Source: Neorhodopirellula pilleata
GTDB taxonomy: Bacteria > Planctomycetota > Planctomycetia > Pirellulales > Pirellulaceae
Direction of reading: 5' to 3'
Length of the DNA: 64,000 nt
Assembly: GCF_007859915.1 (NCBI RefSeq)
Contig: NZ_SJPM01000004.1
Location: forward strand, 244,881 to 308,880
In this document: piece after piece, positions 61,252-64,000 of the stretch
How the letters are laid out: each line of letters opens with the position of its first letter
How positions within the stretch are numbered: the stretch's first letter is position 1
The notes under the pieces: model-generated
Seen by the model: the letters and a program-made list of their open reading frames with translations, nothing else
What the model was told of the DNA's origin: nothing
Database searches by the model: none
Translations under genes and position numbers: made by a program

Positions 61252-61713
61252 ATGAAAAACCGTCTTTTATCGCTGTTTGCCGTGTTGATGGTCGCTTCGG
61301 TCACCGTCATCGCCGGCGAGACACAACTCGCCAGCGACGTCAATTTGGACGGCGTGAAATGCATCGTCGCTCCTCGTGACGCCCAAGCGAGCAAGTCTGC
61401 CGAGTACAAGGAAGGCAAAGTTTACTTCTGCTGCGGCGGTTGCGCCGGCAAGTTTGCCGCTTCAGAAAAGAAGTACGCCACCCAAGCGAACCGACAATTG
61501 GTTCAGACGAAACAGTACGTTCAAACCGGTTGCCCGTTGAGCGGTGGTGACGTCGATCCCGCGACTGAGGTGACCGTCGACGGTACCAAGGTCGCGTTCT
61601 GCTGTGGCAAGTGCAAAGCCGCCGTCGAAGGTGCCGAGGACAAAGAAAAGTCAAGCATGGTTTTCAGCGACAAGGCATTCGCCAAGGCTTACAAGAAAGC
61701 CGACAAGTCGTAA
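61252..61713 (+). CDS. Exported small double-CCGxC (TRASH/YHS-like) protein
   Basis: Signal peptide (MKNRLLSLFAVLMVASVTVIAG), then two related halves. Each has a single Cys followed about 30 residues later by a CCGxC motif: GVKCIVAP with YFCCGGCAGKF (about 38-69) and TGCPLSGG with AFCCGKCKAAV (about 96-125). The pattern resembles YHS/TRASH metal-binding modules, so it may hold copper or another soft metal in the periplasm. 153 residues. The function is not established. It stands alone, convergent with aroB. Confidence 0.75.
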   Translation: MKNRLLSLFAVLMVASVTVIAGETQLASDVNLDGVKCIVAPRDAQASKSAEYKEGKVYFCCGGCAGKFAASEKKYATQANRQLVQTKQYVQTGCPLSGGDVDPATEVTVDGTKVAFCCGKCKAAVEGAEDKEKSSMVFSDKAFAKAYKKADKS

Positions 61714-61745
61714 GCTGTTAGGCGAGCGGCGGCAGTTTTTCTACC

Positions 61746-61803
61746 GTAGCGGGATTCGCAAGAATTCCAATAACAAGCGGGGAATGCTTGCGAATCCCAC
61801 TAC
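61746..61803. terminator. Imperfect hairpin between convergent genes, with GTAG end
   Basis: GTAGCGGGATTCGCAAG (61746-61762) pairs with CTTGCGAATCCCACTAC (61787-61803), one mismatch, with an inner AATTCC/GGAAT extension. It starts with GTAG and ends with CTAC, like the REP units, but the rest differs. Located between two convergent stops, it could end transcription in both directions. Confidence 0.65.
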
Positions 61804-61832
61804 ATTGCGTAGGTTTTCATATGCCGCTCGCC

Positions 61833-62960
61833 TTACTGGCAAGCGTCGATCGCGAACCTGACTTGATCAACGGGCACGTCGCCCACCAATTCGACGTGTC
61901 CGATGCGGTCCGGTAAGACGAATCGTAACTTCCCGTGCGCGACTTTCTTGTCGCGAGCCATCACGGGAATCATGGCCTCGGGGTTAGCCTGCGGCCATAC
62001 CAGTGGAAGTTGGGCATTGTCGAGCAATCGAGTCTGTCGATTGATTAAGTCGGCCTCACACTTGCCCAATGCGACGGCCAATCGCGCCGCCATTTGCATC
62101 CCGATCGCGACCGCTTCACCGTGCAGCATCGTTCCATAGCCGGCGGTCGCTTCGATCGCGTGGGCAAACGTGTGCCCGTAATTGAGGATCGCTCGTCGAC
62201 CCGACGTCTCGCGTTCATCGTCGGCCACCACGCGTGCTTTTGATTGGCAGCTACATGCGATCGCGTGCCGAACCGATTGGGGATCACGTGCGACGATCGC
62301 TTGCATGTTGTCTTCGAGGTAGGCAAAGAACTCGGCATCTTCGATCACCCCGTATTTGATCACTTCGGCTAACCCGCTGAGGTATTCACGATCCGGCAGC
62401 GTCGCCATGAAGTCGGTGTCGATCCAAACCAGGTGTGGTTGCCAGAACGAGCCGACCATGTTCTTGCCACCGGGTAAATTGATCCCGGTTTTTCCACCCA
62501 CGCTGCTATCGACCATCGCCAACAACGTCGTCGGCACCTGAACGAAACGCAGGCCTCGGGTGTAAGTTGCCGCCACGAATCCGGCCAGGTCGCCGACCAC
62601 TCCGCCGCCGACAGCCACGATGACGCTTCGGCGGTCCGCGTTGACTTCGATCAACCGATTCCACAAGCGACCGAGGTTGTCGATCGACTTACTCGTTTCA
62701 CCGGAAGCCACTTCCAACGCATCGACCCGTCCCACTCGTGCCTGTAAGGTTTTCTGCACCGACGCGGCGGCGGAATCTTTGACGGCGGCATCGTAGACCA
62801 TGACCGCGTGCGACACGTCGCCGAGACTGCCGAGCAAATGTTCGCCCAGGGTTCCGCCCGACGCATCGCCCGCCTCCACCGCCGTCCCGCTGCCGATCAC
62901 GATGGGATATCGGCGGTCCCCGAGTTCGACGGGGATGATGGTGGGATCGGTTAGCGGCAT
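61833..62960 (-). CDS. aroB: 3-Dehydroquinate synthase
   Basis: Second step of the shikimate pathway: DAHP to 3-dehydroquinate, NAD and zinc dependent. AVGGGVVGDLAGFVAATYTR binds NAD; TTLLAMVDSSVGGKTGINLP is the signature; zinc ligands are Glu in GLAEVIKYGV and the His pair in NYGHTFAHAIE and MLHGEAVAIGM. 375 residues, normal. The start ATG at 62960 is divergent from the gene at 63066. Confidence 0.96.
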   Translation of the reverse strand: MPLTDPTIIPVELGDRRYPIVIGSGTAVEAGDASGGTLGEHLLGSLGDVSHAVMVYDAAVKDSAAASVQKTLQARVGRVDALEVASGETSKSIDNLGRLWNRLIEVNADRRSVIVAVGGGVVGDLAGFVAATYTRGLRFVQVPTTLLAMVDSSVGGKTGINLPGGKNMVGSFWQPHLVWIDTDFMATLPDREYLSGLAEVIKYGVIEDAEFFAYLEDNMQAIVARDPQSVRHAIACSCQSKARVVADDERETSGRRAILNYGHTFAHAIEATAGYGTMLHGEAVAIGMQMAARLAVALGKCEADLINRQTRLLDNAQLPLVWPQANPEAMIPVMARDKKVAHGKLRFVLPDRIGHVELVGDVPVDQVRFAIDACQ

Positions 62961-63065
62961 CGTATGAGTGAGTTTGGTGAAAGGCTCGGGAGGGATTGTC
63001 GTGTCGGGTATGCTACAACGTGTCTGATTATTTTCCTACTGTCCTGTCTTGTTTGAACTGTCCGC

Positions 63066-63710
63066 ATGACTTCTCCCGGTGTTGTTCCCATGTCCGCGAA
63101 TCCCGATGACGGCGAATCGATTACCGATGCTGCCGCCGACCGCGTCGGTGCATTGCAAGCCGAAAAGTACAATGATCCACGTGCGAAGTTCGGTGCCAAG
63201 GGCTGGATGGCGTTGCTCGCGATCGCGATCGGAGCGAGCCTTTTTACCTACTTCAGCGTCGCGGCGAGGCGGACCCGGTTGGTCGAAACAACGCGCTTTT
63301 GGGGACCCGAAACGATCACGGCGATCCAATTGGGCGATCACGTGATGTTGTTGCCCAAAGAAGGTTCCGATTTCGAACCTGTCGAACTGACCGCGTTCCC
63401 CGGACTCGGTCACCTTCGCAAGGCTCTCTTGCACGAGGATCACTACGAGTGGTCGACCGAGCAAGCGTCGAGTGTGGCGGAGTTGTGTGCGAACGAAGAC
63501 GACACGCAGTGCGTCCGTTTGGAATTTTCCGACCCGTCGCTGAAGCGATTCGAGACCGCCCGAATCGACATCGAATTGAAACGCGGCATCGTGGGTCCCG
63601 CCGATCAACCTCACCGCGTCGCCGTCAACGACCGCGTCCGTCCGGCGCTGCAACATCAAATCGGCCTACTGATGCGGGTCAAACAAAAACGCTACGACCG
63701 CCGCGATTGA
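63066..63710 (+). CDS. Unrecognised single-pass membrane protein
   Basis: One membrane helix at about 46-66 (GWMALLAIAIGASLFTYFSV) with a hydrophilic N-terminus inside and about 145 residues probably outside, mixed alpha/beta, rich in His and Asp (LLHEDHYEW). No motif I recognise. A second ATG at 63090 could be the start, and removes eight residues only. 214 residues. It is 106 bp from aroB and divergent; only 11 bp separate its stop from the convergent gene at 63722. Confidence 0.75.
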   Translation: MTSPGVVPMSANPDDGESITDAAADRVGALQAEKYNDPRAKFGAKGWMALLAIAIGASLFTYFSVAARRTRLVETTRFWGPETITAIQLGDHVMLLPKEGSDFEPVELTAFPGLGHLRKALLHEDHYEWSTEQASSVAELCANEDDTQCVRLEFSDPSLKRFETARIDIELKRGIVGPADQPHRVAVNDRVRPALQHQIGLLMRVKQKRYDRRD

Positions 63711-63721
63711 GTATCGCGGGA

Positions 63722-64000
63722 TCAAGTTGCCGGGCTGACCGGGTATTCTCTGTTCGGCTTCACCAACACGGGTGAACCGAGGGTTGCGCCGAAAAACAGC
63801 CCGACGAGCAAAATCGCGAACCACAAAGCTTGATCGCGATAAAGATAGTCTTTGAAGCTAGGTTTGATGGCTCCCGGCACGTGGTTCAATCGATCCAACG
63901 TGGCCGCGCGCATCGTTTCGGAGTGTTTCAGAATTCCAAAATGTGATCTTGGTCGCAAATAGGATCGCAATGCCATCACGTCGACCACGTCCGTCGCCCC
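63722..64000 (-). CDS. Unrecognised membrane protein, probably 5'-incomplete
   Basis: The frame is open to the window edge, so the start may lie outside; GTG 63988 and ATG 63976 are possible starts inside. A basic hydrophilic region (LRSYLRPRSHFGIL) is followed by one membrane helix near the C-terminus (LWFAILLVGLFFGATLG) and a short tail. No family recognised. It is convergent with the gene at 63066. Confidence 0.6.
   Translation of the reverse strand, partial: GATDVVDVMALRSYLRPRSHFGILKHSETMRAATLDRLNHVPGAIKPSFKDYLYRDQALWFAILLVGLFFGATLGSPVLVKPNREYPVSPAT

Noticed and set aside
59998-64000. tRNA, rRNA or integration site near the right end
   Set aside because: No cloverleaf, CCA-end or att-like direct repeat was found by eye here or elsewhere in the window; absence cannot be proved without a tRNA scan.

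Overview
The window reads as chromosome of a planctomycete of the Pirellulaceae, close to Rhodopirellula. The pointers are a DUF1559 protein with a prepilin-type N-terminus, an ECF-type sigma factor overlapping a FecR/LamG membrane protein, DUF1080 and DUF1571 proteins, many secreted or Tat-exported enzymes, short intergenic palindromes in many places, and fairly high GC. No rRNA, tRNA, prophage or CRISPR array was recognised. This is gene content and reading by eye, not a database match.

Layout. 1-9.8 kb: an esterase, a PfpI/DJ-1-like protein, a DsbD-like electron carrier, an APH-type kinase, a stand-alone FtsH-type (M41) peptidase domain and tex. 9.8-10.3 kb: a dense block of nested palindromes. 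10.3-14.9 kb: two secreted amidohydrolase-like genes. 14.9-16.8 kb: a compact type II restriction-modification pair, a C5 methylase and an Eco29kI-type GIY-YIG nuclease. 18-24.9 kb: a tight six-gene plus-strand run (YrdC/protein-tyrosine-phosphatase fusion, rpiB, holB, HAD, GT4 glycosyltransferase, GH13 phosphorylase); the last genes suggest glucosylglycerate-type compatible-solute metabolism. 25-34.3 kb: MscS channel, DUF485 plus sodium:solute symporter, msrB, SMP-30-like, OmpA-like and apbE. 34.4-36.5 kb: rpsD and a dihydrolipoamide dehydrogenase gene.

36.5-38.5 kb is the most unusual stretch: a REP/BIME array with a period of about 121 bp, holding its own REP-associated tyrosine transposase (RAYT). 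The same REP ends bound two distant elements (30.2 and 57.1 kb) filled with runs of 7-bp tandem repeats. 38.5-42.1 kb is a three-gene MotA/TolQ/ExbB-like proton-channel operon with two coiled-coil membrane partners. 42.9-43.5 kb holds a 29-bp perfect inverted repeat and a candidate structured RNA with an exceptionally strong Shine-Dalgarno sequence, a 13-codon mini-ORF and a textbook terminator.

43.6-64 kb: a Ca2+/Na+ exchanger, an FAD oxidoreductase, a GH78/DUF1080 glycosidase with a Gfo/Idh/MocA oxidoreductase, the DUF1559 and sigma/FecR units, a class II photolyase, queD, thrC, a thioredoxin lipoprotein, a DUF1571 protein, a small double-CCGxC secreted protein, aroB and two unrecognised membrane proteins. 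Several coding starts were moved downstream from the longest frame because of Shine-Dalgarno sequences, signal peptides or neighbouring genes; each case is stated.
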